From Lanius collurio (Eukaryota; Chordata; Aves; Passeriformes; Laniidae): a stretch of DNA of 64,000 nt. Location: contig JACBWW010000023.1 in assembly GCA_020086605.1 (NCBI GenBank), positions 15,001-79,000 on the forward strand, read 5' to 3'. This document shows, piece by piece, positions 39,203 to 52,001 of this stretch; position 1 is the first letter of the stretch, and the number at the start of each line of letters is the position of its first letter. The translations under genes were made by a program, and so were the position numbers. Below the pieces are notes generated by a model. It was not told where the DNA came from and ran no database searches. It saw nothing but the letters and a program-made list of their open reading frames with translations.

Positions 39203-42200
39203 GTGAGTTCATTCTGTTCTGTGTTTAAAGGTGTAGCTTTTCATCAGAGAGTGTGTTATTTATATTGGGTTTCACAAAGGATAATCTTCAATACATGTTG
39301 CTCTAGAAGTGGCCTTTAACATTAACAAAATTAAGTGTAGGTCATGTAAGTTAAAAGCTTTGGGAGGAAAGCTCCTTGAAATAGGAACTTTCACATTTAT
39401 GTTCATCATCAGTACTTCCATATCCTGTAGCAGCCCGGCTTCTCTGGCCAAGTCTTCTTTCAAGATCAAACTTAAAAACAAACATATTTCCATAATATTT
39501 TTGGGCACCTCAAGCTCTTTGAACTTACAGTGGGATTAGCTGTACATGGAATTTGGTGCTAGCTTGTAGGTGTCATGACACTGAGAAATGTATAAACCCC
39601 AAACTAGAGGAGACATTAAAAATCTGAGAACAAGCCCACTGCTAGGAAAAAAGGCAAAAATTTTAACGACTCAGGCCTGGCAGAGGAACAAGCACTTTAG
39701 TGTAGTGGTGGAGAAAGTATGGGGTTCTAAATTCTGCAAATCAAGAAATGCTTTCAGGCCACTTGAGTGGATACATAAGACTCCAAATGCCTTAGACCAA
39801 ATTACGTGGCCAGTGGATCACTGAGGTGCAACCAGCACATGAATGTGGGCAGGGTGAAACTCGTGTGGAGAGCAGCTGACAGAGCTCCTCTGCAGCCACA
39901 GGTGGCACCTGGACTGTGCCTCTCCCAAAGCAAAACAGCCAATCCCTGGTGTCAGTAAGGCAGTGAGTAAGGCAAAAACCCCAAGGAGCCCAGAGAGACA
40001 AAAGGGAAGGGGAATCTTAGGTTTCAAAGAGTCAAATTAAAGTTCAAAATTTCAAACAATGTTTTGCTAATGAAAAAGAAAATAAATTACCAATTTGCAG
40101 GATATCAGACTCAGAAGCATACAGAAACAACATCAGTTGAAATATTTTTTTCTTTTTTAATAAGTGAATCAGTGGAGAAAAATCCTACAGTGATGAAGCT
40201 CATTTAAACATGACAGAGGAAGATATTTTCAATGGCTCACAGGAATAGGAGGAGATTGAGATATGTGTTCCAAATACAGGTAAAAAAAGATATACACAAC
40301 ACACTATAATCTGAGAAACACAAATGGGGCTTAATGTGGTTCCCAAACTTCAGAGATCTCATAAACATAGTGATTTCCTTTAGCAGTATAAACTCTGACA
40401 TTTGACCAGACAATTGCCTTGGGGACATTAGCTAAAATAGCCTCAGCTTTAAAATTGAAATATGAACTTCTAACGGCTTTGGTAGTTACCTTCCAGTGAC
40501 ACTTAGACAGCTAACATTACTGGTGGCTGCTGCTGGATATATCAGCATCCCTAATTTAGAAAGAGGCTGGTGATTTTGGCTCTGTTGAGCTGCAGACACC
40601 TTCTGATCTGGAAATGTTCTTTCCCTTTGATTTGCACATGTGGGTAGCTCAGCTGCCTTTCACCAGCAAGAAGACAGGTGTAGCTTTCACCATTCTTTTG
40701 CCTGTCTGGAAGGCAAACACGACTGCCAATGGTGAGTAGCAGAGCTGGTGTTCTGGGGTGGTACTGCTGCTCCTTGGGTGTGTGTTCACAGCAGTGATCC
40801 CACAGAGGATGGACCCTTACATGGCTTGGGGAGTGCCTGTGCAGGCTAGCACAGAGGTTGCTGTTGCCTTCCATGTTTTGGGGAGGAGACATCAAGCATT
40901 TATGCTCTCAGCTGGCAGGTTTATAATTCCTTTTCCTGGTAGAGCACAGTTTGGGTTCCTTTGTGCTGCAGCCTCAGTTCGTGAGTGGCAGCCCACTGGG
41001 GAGCATACCCTGAGGGTGAATGACAGTTTCCGGGCCAAATGCAATTGTTGGTGGTATTGGGGGTGGCTGCAAATGCTCTTTGTGGGAACTGTTTGATGTT
41101 GTTGACCCCACACTGAATCAAGAGGGGAAGGAAGAAGCTGCATTCAGCACTCTCAGTGTAAGTACCTCTTACCTTTGCCTGGTAAGGAGTAAATGCATGC
41201 ATCCAGTCAGCACTTTGGCAAGTGCCCTCTCTTTATAGACATGTTTGCACACTGTACTGTATTTTGATTCAGTATGCTCATTTATTGTGTTATATTCCTG
41301 GAAATTTTTATCCATGTTAACAGTGAGAAAATAAATGCTTTTTGTTGCTTCTGGCTTCTCAATATCCTGGAGCAACTACAGTGTTTTAGATTATGCAGGG
41401 GAGCGTTGGCTCACCTGTGTAGGTCCCTAACCCACCTTTCCTTTAGCAACCAAATCAGTTGTGGGGATAACTATTTGCTTTTTCTGCTTTTGTCCAGTAT
41501 AATAAAGACAATGAGGTAAATCATCTTATGGGTCATGCTGTCCTCTCAGCCACAGAGTAACTTGTTCTGTGTGCTCTCAGTAGGAAAAGGATGTAAGGAC
41601 CTGTTTGGTGATATGGTCCCATCAACTCTGGGTTCATTCTCTTCACACCAGCTCTGAGTGCACATAAGTCTCTGTGGACTTCATCAGGACAGCATGTAGT
41701 GAGGAGAGTCAGGGACAAATTTGGTCTTTTCCTGTCTTCTCAAATCGAAACAGCCAGGACAAACACCACTTTTTCTCCCTTGACCTCTTCTACACAGCCT
41801 TTGCCTTATTCTGTATGGCCCTTTGCAAACCTGTGTGAGCTGTGGGAGGCCCAGCTGCCTCACTAAAATCCTGCTCTCTGCAGTAGCCTTTAAAAGGTCA
41901 GCCTCCATGGGCCAGTGATGGGTGTGTTTGCATCACTCTTCTCTTTTTGCCTTCCTACTCTTTCCTTTGGTCCCTTGTCAAACTCTAAGAAAAGCTCTTG
42001 AGGGCCACAGAACTGGGGCAGCTTTGGCCTCAAAGAAATTTAAGTAGCATGTTTCTGTCTGTGCAGATCCCAGATTGTTTCTGTCTGCTGCTGTGAAGTG
42101 TCAGACTCCACTGGTTGGTGACTAACAGCAGCAACACCTAACGAAGTTGAGTGAGGATGATGTTTAAGCATTTCTCATCCTAAGGAGCTACTATGGCAGC

Positions 42201-44390
42201 TGCAGAAGGCTCCTACAGTCTGGCTGTGCTCTGAATAACCTCTCTCACTATGGTTCACATTAAAAATTTTGATTATCTGTCAGACTGCTGCTCCCCTTCT
42301 CTTCAGCTATCAGAGCTGCAACACTCTGTAGAAGTCATTTACTTGCCAGTGGTACTGTTAGCCCTTTGTGAACAATTAAGCTGAGGTCGGAGGTTGTAAT
42401 ATATCAAATTTGTGGACCATATTAAATTTTATTTTTACTGAAAGGGACTTTTTGTCTTTTTTATCAGGAGGAAAATTAAGCTGTGAACTGGAATTCCATC
42501 AGGCTGTCTACTGTGAAGCCCCGTGGCTTTAGGAAAGGGGCAGCAGTGGTCAGGAACGACACTCAAAAGGTAAATTTATTTCTTTTTTATTAAAAAGGAT
42601 AAGTTATGACCTGTACAGTATATCTTAAAGAAGGAGGGATGTTAACATGATAAACTGCATTTTTGTATTTCCTTTAAAAACCCCAATCTTGCCAGATCAG
42701 AGTAGTTCTGGATTGGAGGGAAGGGGATGATGAGCTACCACTGAAGTTGCAGCATTACTCAGCCTCTATGCCTGCCCCACCACAGCAGCTTCTGGTTTTG
42801 GTTTTTGGATGAAATGTAGGAGGTTCTCTTCTGGTGTGAAAAAAGCATGGAAATGTGAGCTAAGTATTCTAACTATCCAATTATAAATGAACAAGCAGCT
42901 CAAGATAGGCTTTTGGAAAAGAGTTTCTGTTTGATTCTGGAGTTGGAAGTTTCTTGAGGCAAAATTTTTAAAGTTTACCTCAAAAAAGGTTTTAAAGTTT
43001 AAAGTTTTCAGTCTACACCTTTTCTCTCATCAAACCCACCAAAAATTTTGTCTCTTAGAGATTACTTTCAAAAGTTCTGTTCAAATCTACTGTCTGTGAA
43101 TTTTTTGCAATTCTAAATACTTCTTATTTAATAAATGGAAACAATGTTATTATAAAACCAAACTACAGTGAAACTGTGTGTTGCTCACTTGTTTCCAGAG
43201 AACAGACATTTTGGGATATCTGCTCAGCACCTAACCAGGCTGATGCTGCCTTTCACCTGTCTGGGGCTGTGTTCCATAACTGAGATAGTTAATATTGCCT
43301 TCTAGACCTATGCATGTGAGTATGTGCTTGTTCTCTTCATATAAGATAGCCCTTCCTGTCTATCAAAGTCCATGTGTGAGGGTCAGGAACCTGCCTGCTG
43401 ATCCTGGCACTCCTTACACAACCTGCTCAGTTTGCACAGATCTGGCCACCTGTGGGTTACACACAGACTAGGCTGATTTTGTGTACAGTGGCTGATGATA
43501 TCAAATTAGGCTGCAAAGATCAGAGAACCTTTTCATTTTTCTGTAAGATTAAAGGATTGCCCTGCTATATTTGGCCTGGGTTTCTCCTCCCCTCTTTCCT
43601 GCACAGTGTTATGTTCCACTCATCCATATCTCCTGTGTTTCCACCCTGAAGAAGGCGGAATTTCAACAGCAAGAAAATGGATTCTATTGTGCTCTGCATA
43701 ATTTGAAAAACACCCTGTGGGATGAATTGTGCAATTTTAATATTCATTATCTCAAATGCAGACAATAGAATAGACCATAGTAGGAAAGACTGATTAGCAG
43801 ATTACTGAAGATAGTTTTTTCAACTTGGTGCATTATTTGATGGTAAGTGAATAAAACAGTTTCTCAGGACCTGAATTTTTGGTATTAAAAAATGCAATGT
43901 GATGGCTGTGTGGGAACCATCCTTCAGTAAATGCATACATGGGAGCTCACAGGCCATGCACGGGTAGAACTGATTTCCTTTGTAAGTCTTAAGCCTTACT
44001 GGTTTAGCAGCTGAGACCAAGGGATTTCTGTTGCTCCCTCCAACTCTAAATGAAAGACTGGAGAAGGGGAGCATGAAATCAGTCCATAAACTAAATGGTA
44101 ATGTTTTAGTTACAATTCTATTATTATTCTCCTATTTGTCTATTTGTGATTGTGTAGTTTGCATATTCATTTCTTTCTCAAAAAGGTTTTGATGTTGTGG
44201 AGTGTTTTTGGTTTTGTTTTTTTTTTCGCAAAAGTTTGACTCCAAAAAGAGGGCAAAAATCTATAAGGGAAAGAAAGAAAGCAGGGCTGTTTTTCTTAAA
44301 TTCAAAGATTTAGGGATGAGAATACAAGGTGGTTATAGTTTTGTGGAGACACTAAGATTTTTTTTTTTTCTTTTGTAGACAAGAGCAAAT
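39203..44390. other. Non-coding stretch, no gene seen
   Basis: Mostly AT-rich, with GC-richer parts at 39,820-40,010 and 40,680-41,150, where several overlapping open frames occur on both strands. A CAGT|GTAAGT donor lies at about 41,158-41,163 after a frame reading ELFDVVDPTLNQ, but stops and a weak acceptor upstream argue against a real exon. There are no repeats of note. Confidence 0.45.
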
Positions 44391-44600
44391 TAAATTATGT
44401 TTGGCAGCTTGATTAGGGAGTGTAATAAAATTTAGCCAAACAAAAAACTCTTGTAACCATCACCCAAATGCATTCAAAGCAACCTGATAATTTTTATAAA
44501 GGCTGTAGTACTTGATAGTTCCTTTCTTCAAGTGAAGCTTTCTGGGGTATTTAGTCTGTTAAAAACTTCATTGAAATGCAGCACTACATGTTGACTTAGT
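44391..44600. promoter_or_regulatory. Small candidate regulatory block
   Basis: The block is repeat-free and AT-rich, with a GCTTGATTAGG site and a TGTAATAAAATTTAGCC caudal/HOX9-13-like ATAAA core. It is short and follows a poly-T run. Only motif content supports it. Confidence 0.2.
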
Positions 44601-47224
44601 TCCTCTCCCATAGAAGACAATATTCAACCATATTTTTTATTTCTTTCTTTTTAGCAAATAGCATGTAATTAATAGAATTCCAGTTCCTGTGAAAAAGAGA
44701 AGATGCTGTTACTTCACACAACCACCTAAGGAAGTAAGTTAATCTCCTTGTAGAAACACTATCACAGCTACAACCTCCTTGACTAGTTCTTTATGTCCTC
44801 CTGTCAAACATTATTCTCATTACATGGACTCTTCTCAAGGTTTTGTGCCAGTGTGCCTTAGACTCATAAGAGCCTGCTGAGACAGTGCACAGAGCTGTAA
44901 CATCTTCCATTTCCATGGCTGCTTTGGTAGGAACTGGGACTCTGCCTCTTGCTCTGAGCTCAGGATGGATGATGTCAGAGGGTTTCTTCAAGCCTAAGCC
45001 AGCCTCAGGTGTGGGAGATGCACACGAACCCGAGCAGACTGGGGTAGTGCCTGCACATAGACCAGGGCTTGGAAAAGGTTGGCCTGAGGAACGTTTCCTT
45101 TCATCACAAAGTTAAAGTTACAGTCAATTCAAGCAGCAGCCACTGATGCCTGGCTAGAATTACAGCGTTCTGTGCACCTTCTACACAAGATCAGGGAGCA
45201 GGAGGAGACCACTGCAGCCTCCACTCATGGAACCCGTCTGCAGTGGTCACTAGAGATGCTGGAAACAAGTCCCCATCACAGGTATTTCCTGGTGCCATCA
45301 GGTGATGATGTGTAGGGACTAAAAGGGCTGCCGAGGCTGAGAAAAGAACAGGCTACTACAGACAATATTTAATAAGTGCATCCTGAGATTTTTCAGTTAT
45401 TTCCATACTTACACATACTATATTTTAAAATACCTGTGTTTGTCTATCTACGTTTTTTACTAGCTTATGCCATCTCTAGGCCTGAGAACTTTGTCTTTCC
45501 ATTGTATGCTGTCTCACAGACAGTATAATGACAAACCAATCCCCTTGCTTCTAGCTAATGAATAGTCTCTAGGGGTTTTTTTTCAGGCAAGAGTGTTAAA
45601 GAAAACCTAGCTTTCAGCTATTAAAAATATTCAGTGATATTTATGACAGATTTTCCACTTCTTCTTTCCTGCTGAACATAATCTTCAAGATCATTAAAGG
45701 GAAATTCTGAGATTTTCCATGCTCAGTGCTAATGTAGCACTTGTTTCATAATGAAGCTTGAAATGGTGGGATTTTTCTCTGCACATGATTAATGCTAAAG
45801 TCCACATCCTTATCTGATAGAAAACACCAAGAGCTCCACTGGAGTAAATGAAGTTAGGATAATTTGCATTGGTTGAGGATGTGGCCTTGTATCTGGCTGA
45901 CATTATCTTGCCTGCTACCATATAGACACCAGCTGGGGTGCTGTAGTTTCATTCCTGTGTGGGATAGGAAGGATCTCAGAGGGGGAGAATGGTCATTGCT
46001 AGCACAAGTTAGGAATGAGCTGTCTGAAGTAGACGATTGAAATTAAAAGGAAAATTCCCCATAACATAATGAGGTGCAACTGAAATGGCCTGAACCGAGT
46101 GAGGTTGCTCTGCTTTGTGTTACTCTAGAGGGATCTGTGCTCAGGGGAGTTCCTCCAGCCCATGTCTGTGATCAGGGATGGGAAACTTCTCCCATGCCCT
46201 GGGGTTTTCAGGTCAAACTGAATTGCTTAGGGGCTGTACCCTCAAAACTATCTGGAGGCTCTAACTACTACTGTGCAAAATGTCCTGCTCCTCAGGTGGA
46301 GCTGGCAGGAACCAGTTCTTCAGCTACCGTTGGCTTTCTATTTGCATTTGGATGGAAACCAAGAGGTTGTTTTTTTCTCTCTGACTTTGAATAGAACTCT
46401 CTCCTCCTTTAAGCTGCCCTACTTCTTAAGCAGTGATGCTGTTTGCAGTGCTGTCCTACCTGGTTCTGGGCTTTTGTTTCAGAACACTTGAGCCATAATA
46501 TTCCCCTCCGGAGGTGTCCTGCTAGAGGCACTGTCTCCCCTCCGGTCCCAAGAAGAATACATCATGTCTCTGTGGTACAATGGAAGCTTCAAGGGTTGTC
46601 ATTTTGTCCATCATGACTGAAAGAGCTGTAAAATATGGTGTGCATTTTTAGTAGGTTACAGCTCTGTTCCTTGAACTGAAGAGAGCCTATACATCAAAAT
46701 AGATAAAGTTTTCACTTAAAATTTTCCCCCAACTAAATTTTTTCAGCAGTTTTTCACAAGTAAGCTTAAATAAAATAGAACTTTAAATATACTTGATCCA
46801 GCCACTGTTTAAATCAGAACAGAATTCTTGTAGATTTGAATGAGGTCAGACTGGGGCTCCAAGTGAAAGTCAATAGTTTTTAGTTCCTTCTTTCTCCTTC
46901 TTGCCTGATCCAGCACTTACACATAAGAAGGTTGGCCAGCTGTGAGGTCGTGATTCAAGAAGGATGGGTATGCCTCAGAAACCATTGCTCCAGCTGTCTC
47001 AGGCTGTTCTGGTGAGCCAGAGGTTTGTGTTCTTCAGGCCAGGGACAGAGAATTACAAATGTGTGCTGAAAAAGAAGCTAGAGTTCAGGGTGAGGACACA
47101 GTAGAACAAAGCCCATTGCTGTGGGAGAATTATAATAAATGGCATGAAACAAAGCATGATCATTTCAAATTCTTGCCAAATGTGACTTGTGATTGTCACT
47201 TTTCTTAGGAATATAGTCTGCTAC
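44601..47224. other. Non-coding stretch, no gene seen
   Basis: Mixed composition. The 106-codon frame at 46,074-46,394 and its neighbours lack domains and splice support. No mobile element or RNA gene was recognised. Confidence 0.5.
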
Positions 47225-47345
47225 AAAAAAAAAAAAAAAACAAACAAACCAAAAACAAAACCAAAAAACCACACCAAACTAAATAACAACAAAACCCACC
47301 CCAAAATCATCAAACAAAAAAAAACAAAAACAAAGAGAAAAAAAG
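47225..47345 (+). repeat. A/C-rich simple tract
   Basis: Sixteen A are followed by about 100 bases made nearly only of A and C (CAAACAAACC, CCAAAAACAAAACC and similar), with a few T and G, ending in AAAAAGAGAGAG. It is the strand complement in composition of the T/G tract at 33.86 kb and is probably the same class of expanding simple sequence. Confidence 0.85.
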
Positions 47346-48239
47346 AGAGAAGCTAGTGATTCTTTGGAATTAAAGGTTTAGGATATGACATGGGGAATTA
47401 GACATGGGCCTCCTGTTAGCAAGAATGTTGACCTCCTTGCATAGTTCTGAAAATAAACCCTATCTCCAGCTCAGCTGGATTTTTCTTCCACTGAAGAACA
47501 GGCATAGATGTCAGCAAGGATGAGAGTAGATCTCATGATTGGAAACTTTTGATGTAATTTTCAGTCGCTGTTGTAAAACTGAGTGTTGACATGTAGGTGC
47601 CCACACCCATAATATTTATGAGCCAAGGTATGTGTGTGCTTAGTCTTTTATGGTGACAATAAAACATTGCTCAGCATTTCATGGTAAATTTTTAGGCTTC
47701 ATCGATTATTGCTACCAAGAGGGGTAAAAAGGCAGCTGTAGCAGAATTGAGAGTATAATGCAAAAGTCCTGCTTTTTGCCATGGATTTAGAGCTAAAAAA
47801 CTATTCTGTAACATTCTGGACCCTTCAACAATCTCTGTCATAAGTGTGTACTTTTTGTAGGTAGCTCCACTGAAGCCTGGGCAAGTGATGATGGTGCTCT
47901 GAAGTCAGGAGGGTAAGGTAGCAGTAAAACATCGTGTGCAGAATACTAAACTGGGACTCACATCAGTTCCCACTGCAGCACTGGGTGTGATTTGGATTCT
48001 CTCAGCCTCAGTTTCCTCCTGTATAAACAGTGATGATCTCTTTTGTGAAGTTCTCTGACGTCTGCAGAAGAGAAGTACTGTAAAAAGACTTGCTTGTTAA
48101 TATGCATATCTTCAAAACAAAGCTTAATGCTTCAGCTCTTTGCTGGGTTGGGTGAGCGTGCTTAGCACTTTGTGTGATCAAGCTGTAGATTACATAGGCA
48201 GTGGTTTGTAATAAGAGTCTTATCAGTAACAAAAACCCT
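47346..48239. other. Non-coding stretch, no gene seen
   Basis: The stretch has ordinary composition with short chance frames, and nothing in it is supported as a feature. Confidence 0.5.
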
Positions 48240-48800
48240 TCTGTCATTATCAGACAAGCAACAATCGTATTTTAAAATGGTTGCCAAATGTGTTTATTTG
48301 AAGATGGTTGATTCTAGCGTGGCTCAAACCATTGTGTGGCAAGTGTTCAATTGCTTCCCACTAAAGCCAACATTTATAGCTTGGAAAACTCTGTTAGATA
48401 AATGTCAGTTTTTGCCATAATTCGTGGAATCAATACAAACTGAGTCAAAGAATCACAAACAGTAATGTGAAAATAAAATGATCTGCGTTATGGTTTTTAA
48501 GTAAATGATGATAAACTAATAAATGCCATTAGCTGCTGCCATTACTTTGTTGAATTTAGCTGATGTTACTGTGTTGACTTTAAAAGCTATCAGCTTAACT
48601 ATATAAATCCATTTGACATGTCTTTATTCAGATAAAACTTTAATACTGCAAGTGTAGCAAATTAGATGCAAATGCTCTTTTTATTTTAAGTATATTTAAA
48701 GCTGCCTTTTCAATGCAAATTTTACAGGAAATCTCAACAAGCTAGGACAGACATCTTAGCTGTCAGCGTGCAGCACTTTCATTTCGGTCTCAGGCATGGG
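48240..48800. promoter_or_regulatory. Candidate conserved enhancer with two POU octamers
   Basis: This AT-rich, repeat-free block has an ACAATCG SOX-like site near 48,261, several TAAT cores, and perfect POU octamers ATGCAAAT at 48,666-48,673 and 48,713-48,720, 47 bases apart. Paired octamers with SOX-type sites are known in SOX2/POU-bound neural and progenitor enhancers, but that link here is inference. All frames carry stops, so it is not coding. Cross-species alignment is needed to confirm constraint. Confidence 0.42.
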
Positions 48801-49004
48801 AGCTGCGTTTTGTCCCTGCAGACTGAGATAATTAAAACTACAGAGAGATGGGTTTAAATATACATGATACAGAGTTACTTAAATTGTAGGATAATGCATA
48901 AATGCAGCCCTTAACATTTTTTGATAGCACAACACTGACCAGGTAATATAGCAGAGTGGATTGTAGAAAAAAATTATCTTTGTGTAAACAGTTTAATGTT
49001 TTGG

Positions 49005-49053
49005 GTTTTTTTTTATTTTATTTATTTATTTATTTGTTTGTTTATTTATTTAG
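49005..49053 (+). repeat. T run and (TTTA)n microsatellite
   Basis: A GGG is followed by a T run and then about ten units of TTTA/TTTG to the TTTAGC end. It is a simple tetranucleotide microsatellite and is likely to vary in length between individuals. Confidence 0.9.
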
Positions 49054-49539
49054 CTTTTCACTTGAATTATTGTGGAGGCACAGAAGTACCAATTCAAAAT
49101 CTGGTCTGTGAATGCCCTCCTTAAAAAGATACTGATACTACTAACTTTTTTTTTCCTTTTAGATTATGCTTTAACTTCTTTGTTTTTGAGTAGCCCATAA
49201 CCTCCTTGGAATACATATCTATTTCAGCTTTCATTTGCTGAACCCCCTGAATGAGTTTATCCAAACAATGTGAATTTACTCAGATCTATTTAAAATCCCA
49301 CATCTCTTGTGGTTGATAAAGCTGACTTTAGCTAAGAAGAGTTGGATCAGGGTGATTTAAATTTCACAGTGAAAATGATAAGGGCTTTACTAGAAATAAT
49401 AAGCACATTCAAATACTGTCATGGGCAAACAGTGGAATGTGCAGTGAGAAATTTGGCAAGGCTAGTCTTTTTCAGTGTTGATTTAATGAAGTAATGGATA
49501 GTAAAATAGAAAAGAGACTTGCATTCAGAGGTAAACTTA

Positions 49540-50160
49540 CGTTAATTCCATATCAGTAAGTTTTATAAAGCTTTATTCATTAAAAAGCAGCATTAATGCT
49601 CTAATAACTTTTAAATGTCACGCTGTTTAAACACAACAAAAACCCCAAACCAACCCACCAGCTAGGGAAGAAGAGTCGTCTCTTTTGTCAGCTCTCTTCA
49701 CAGTGGCTGAATGATACCCTATTATTGTCAGGAACCACATGTCAGTTTGTTGAGCCTGAGGAAAACTTGTGTTTCAGGAAAAAAAAAAAAGAAAAAAAAA
49801 AGGCAAAAAAAATTTTAAAGCCCACGTCCATTTAAGCTCCAGGGCAAACCATAATTGTCTCCAGTTTAAAATAGTTTTGAACATTTGCTTGTCGATTTAA
49901 ACAACAGAGAGCCTCACCTTTCTCATTCAAATGGTGCAGGGATTCTGCACAGCCCCAATTGCAGAGGAAGGCTTGTCTGGAGCTCTTACATTTGCAGGAC
50001 CCAAAGATCCAGATCTATGAGTCCAGATGTGCTTTTGAGTGATGGCTGTTTTAGGAGCAGCCAGGAGAGTTATTTTTCGAGGCACTCTTTCAGATGCTTT
50101 ATTCCCATCATTAACAAGGTTTGTGTACGGCAGGGAACTGGCATTCAGAATTAGTGTGGT
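49540..50160. promoter_or_regulatory. Candidate regulatory block beside the CpG cluster
   Basis: Repeat-free segments with CATTAATG, TTAACAAGG and CCATAATTG cores flank an A-rich run at 49,779-49,801. The block borders the purine tract and CpG cluster that follow. An open frame at 49,885-50,154 has no domain. I infer a regulatory role from texture and from its position in the run of similar blocks. Confidence 0.3.
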
Positions 50161-50178
50161 CTGATGAGTGAGGCATTT

Positions 50179-50225
50179 GGAAAGAAAAAAAAAGAAAGAG
50201 GCGAGGGAGAAGAAAAGAGAAGAAA
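50179..50225 (+). repeat. Purine tract
   Basis: Forty-seven bases of A and G with one C. It is near-complementary in composition to the pyrimidine tract at 50,560-50,619 on the far side of the CpG cluster. Confidence 0.85.
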
Positions 50226-50378
50226 CATCACTGTGTTGCCAAAGGGCTGAGGTTAAGAATCCCTCTGTGCAATTTAACAGTTTTTAATTCCTACATTTTA
50301 ATGCCTCGCAGGCCATTGTGTCAGTCTACTTTAGCTCCTTCAAGGAGCCATCTCACTGCTGCCAAGTGGATTAGCTCC

Positions 50379-50504
50379 CGGAGGGGCTGCCGGCTCCCCC
50401 CGCTCAGGGATCGCATCCATCACCCCCCGGCGCTCGCCGCTGCCCCCGAGCCCTGCCCCGCGCTCCGCCCCTGCTTTTGGGCTGCCGACCTGTCCGCACG
50501 AACG
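50379..50504. promoter_or_regulatory. Short CpG cluster (orphan CpG-island-like)
   Basis: About 16 CpG dinucleotides fall within 126 bases of roughly three-quarters G plus C, in a neighbourhood almost free of CpG. In vertebrates such clusters mark unmethylated promoters or active enhancers, though at this length it is below usual CpG-island size. Both strands have open frames through it (50,301-50,522 and 50,340-50,663) but these follow from the composition and one runs into the poly-T as poly-lysine. I see no TATA box or clear first exon. Confidence 0.4.
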
Positions 50505-50559
50505 CTGCCTGACAGCCTCTAAGTGGGATACGTTTTGTTTGTCACAGGTGCCCCTATGA

Positions 50560-50582
50560 TCTTTCTTTTCCTTTCTTTCTTC

Positions 50583-50619
<37 letters not shown>
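50560..50619 (+). repeat. Polypyrimidine tract ending in T30
   Basis: C/T-only sequence with one G at 50,588 ends in thirty consecutive T. No AATAAA is present on the minus strand beyond the A end, so a retroposed tail is not supported. Confidence 0.92.
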
Positions 50620-50622
<3 letters not shown>

Positions 50623-50659
50623 TCAGGAAGGTGGCAAAAATCAAATAGAAGGCTTCCTT

Positions 50660-51720
50660 CCATCAGCGCTCAGCGCAGCGGAGAAGTGGTCATTAGCAGA
50701 CACTGAGAGATCAATATTCCTGCCTAACCTTTCTGGTTGCAGTTCCAGTCAGTAATTATATAGCTGTTATAAATCCATGAATATCGTGTATAAGGAAAAA
50801 ACTAATCTCTTCAAAACAGCTTATTTCCATAGTTAATGACCAGAGAACTAAAACTGACTTTGTCACTGACAACTTATTTGTGTTTGGTAAACAGATTTTT
50901 ACAGGAATAAAATTATTCTAAGGTTAAAAAAAAAAAAAAAGATACTTATGAGGTAAAATTCCCCTATCCACCATCACACACATATTTCCTGCATTTGGCT
51001 CATTACAGGACAAGTATGTCCTTTAAGACCCAGAGATTAATGAGCCATTTTACAAGACTAATACATTTTAAATTTTAACACTGGAGTTTGCATCTATAAT
51101 TGTACAATTATAGGTTCGTTTAGATTTTTTAAAGATAACTAATCACAGGTGACTAGAACTCTGTGAAAAGGCAGAATTTATGTTTCTCCTGCTGTAGGAG
51201 TACTAAATCATGCAGGAATTGAAATTGTTTTCCATATGACAGATAGCTCAGGCAAGATTAGTCAGTCACTGTTTCAGATATAATGCTTTTTTTATTATGC
51301 ATACTTTATGTGGGACTATTATATTTGTAACATATATTTCTGCATGCAGCAAATTAACTATTGTGTAATGCAAGGACCAAGAAAGAATATCATTAGTTCT
51401 TGCTATCCCGCAGTTTTGAGCAGCTGGTGAAATATATACCAATCATCCAACAGCTAGCTTCATGTTAACATGTATAACAAAGCCTGAACGATTCCTGTTT
51501 GACAGAACTTTACCTTGTAGTAATAAATAAGGCTGAATTATTGATGGTATATAACTGCTAATATTATTATGACCTCAATTAAGTGCTTTTTTTCAGACAC
51601 ATTAGCAACAAAAGGTCTTCTCTTTGCTCATTGCTGGTTTTTTCAAGTTCCACTTTACATTAAAATCGAATTGATCAAACCTATTTGCCATTTCGCTGTG
51701 AGTGGATAGCCATAATGGGT
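50660..51720. promoter_or_regulatory. Candidate conserved regulatory region
   Basis: About one kilobase of AT-rich, mostly repeat-free sequence with many homeobox cores (CAGTAATTATATAG near 50,750, TGACCTCAATTAAG near 51,570) and a TTGATCAAA TCF/LEF-like site near 51,671. A 15-base poly-A at 50,926-50,940 is the only simple repeat. Stops close all frames. I regard it as one or more enhancers, on texture alone. Confidence 0.35.
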
Positions 51721-51974
51721 AATCTATCAGCATGGTGCTCCCCTTAAAGCTATTAACACCTTTTGTTGTTTTACTCAAGTTTCTAAACGTGCTGAGAGGT
51801 TCAAAAAGGCAAACCCTACAATCTGTTAGGATTGCACAGAGCTGTGACTTGTGGCACTCTTTTAATTACCATACTTTTTTAACTCTACAGTTAAATACTG
51901 ATATTTCTGACACTAAGTAAGTCTTTATTTACTTATGAAGCTGTGAGACAGCTAAATTAAAGCTGATTAGCAAG

Positions 51975-52001
51975 ATGGCAGCTCTGCTGCTTGCAGCTGA
52001 G
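51975..52001 (+). other. Possible start exon or YY1-like site
   Basis: CAAGATGGCAGC has both a strong Kozak context and a good match to the YY1 core AAGATGGC. The frame from this ATG reads MAALLLAAE and then meets a GAG|GTGAGT donor at 52,002. That would make a nine-codon phase-0 first coding exon. No TATA box or CpG island lies just upstream. If joined to the next strong acceptor at 52,789 the frame stops after four codons, so a protein is unlikely. A transcription-factor site or a non-coding first exon are alternatives. Confidence 0.15.

Noticed and set aside
50301..50663. Overlapping open frames on both strands through the CpG cluster as a protein
   Set aside because: They result from few stops in GC-rich DNA, and the minus frame contains a poly-lysine run translated from the T30 tract.
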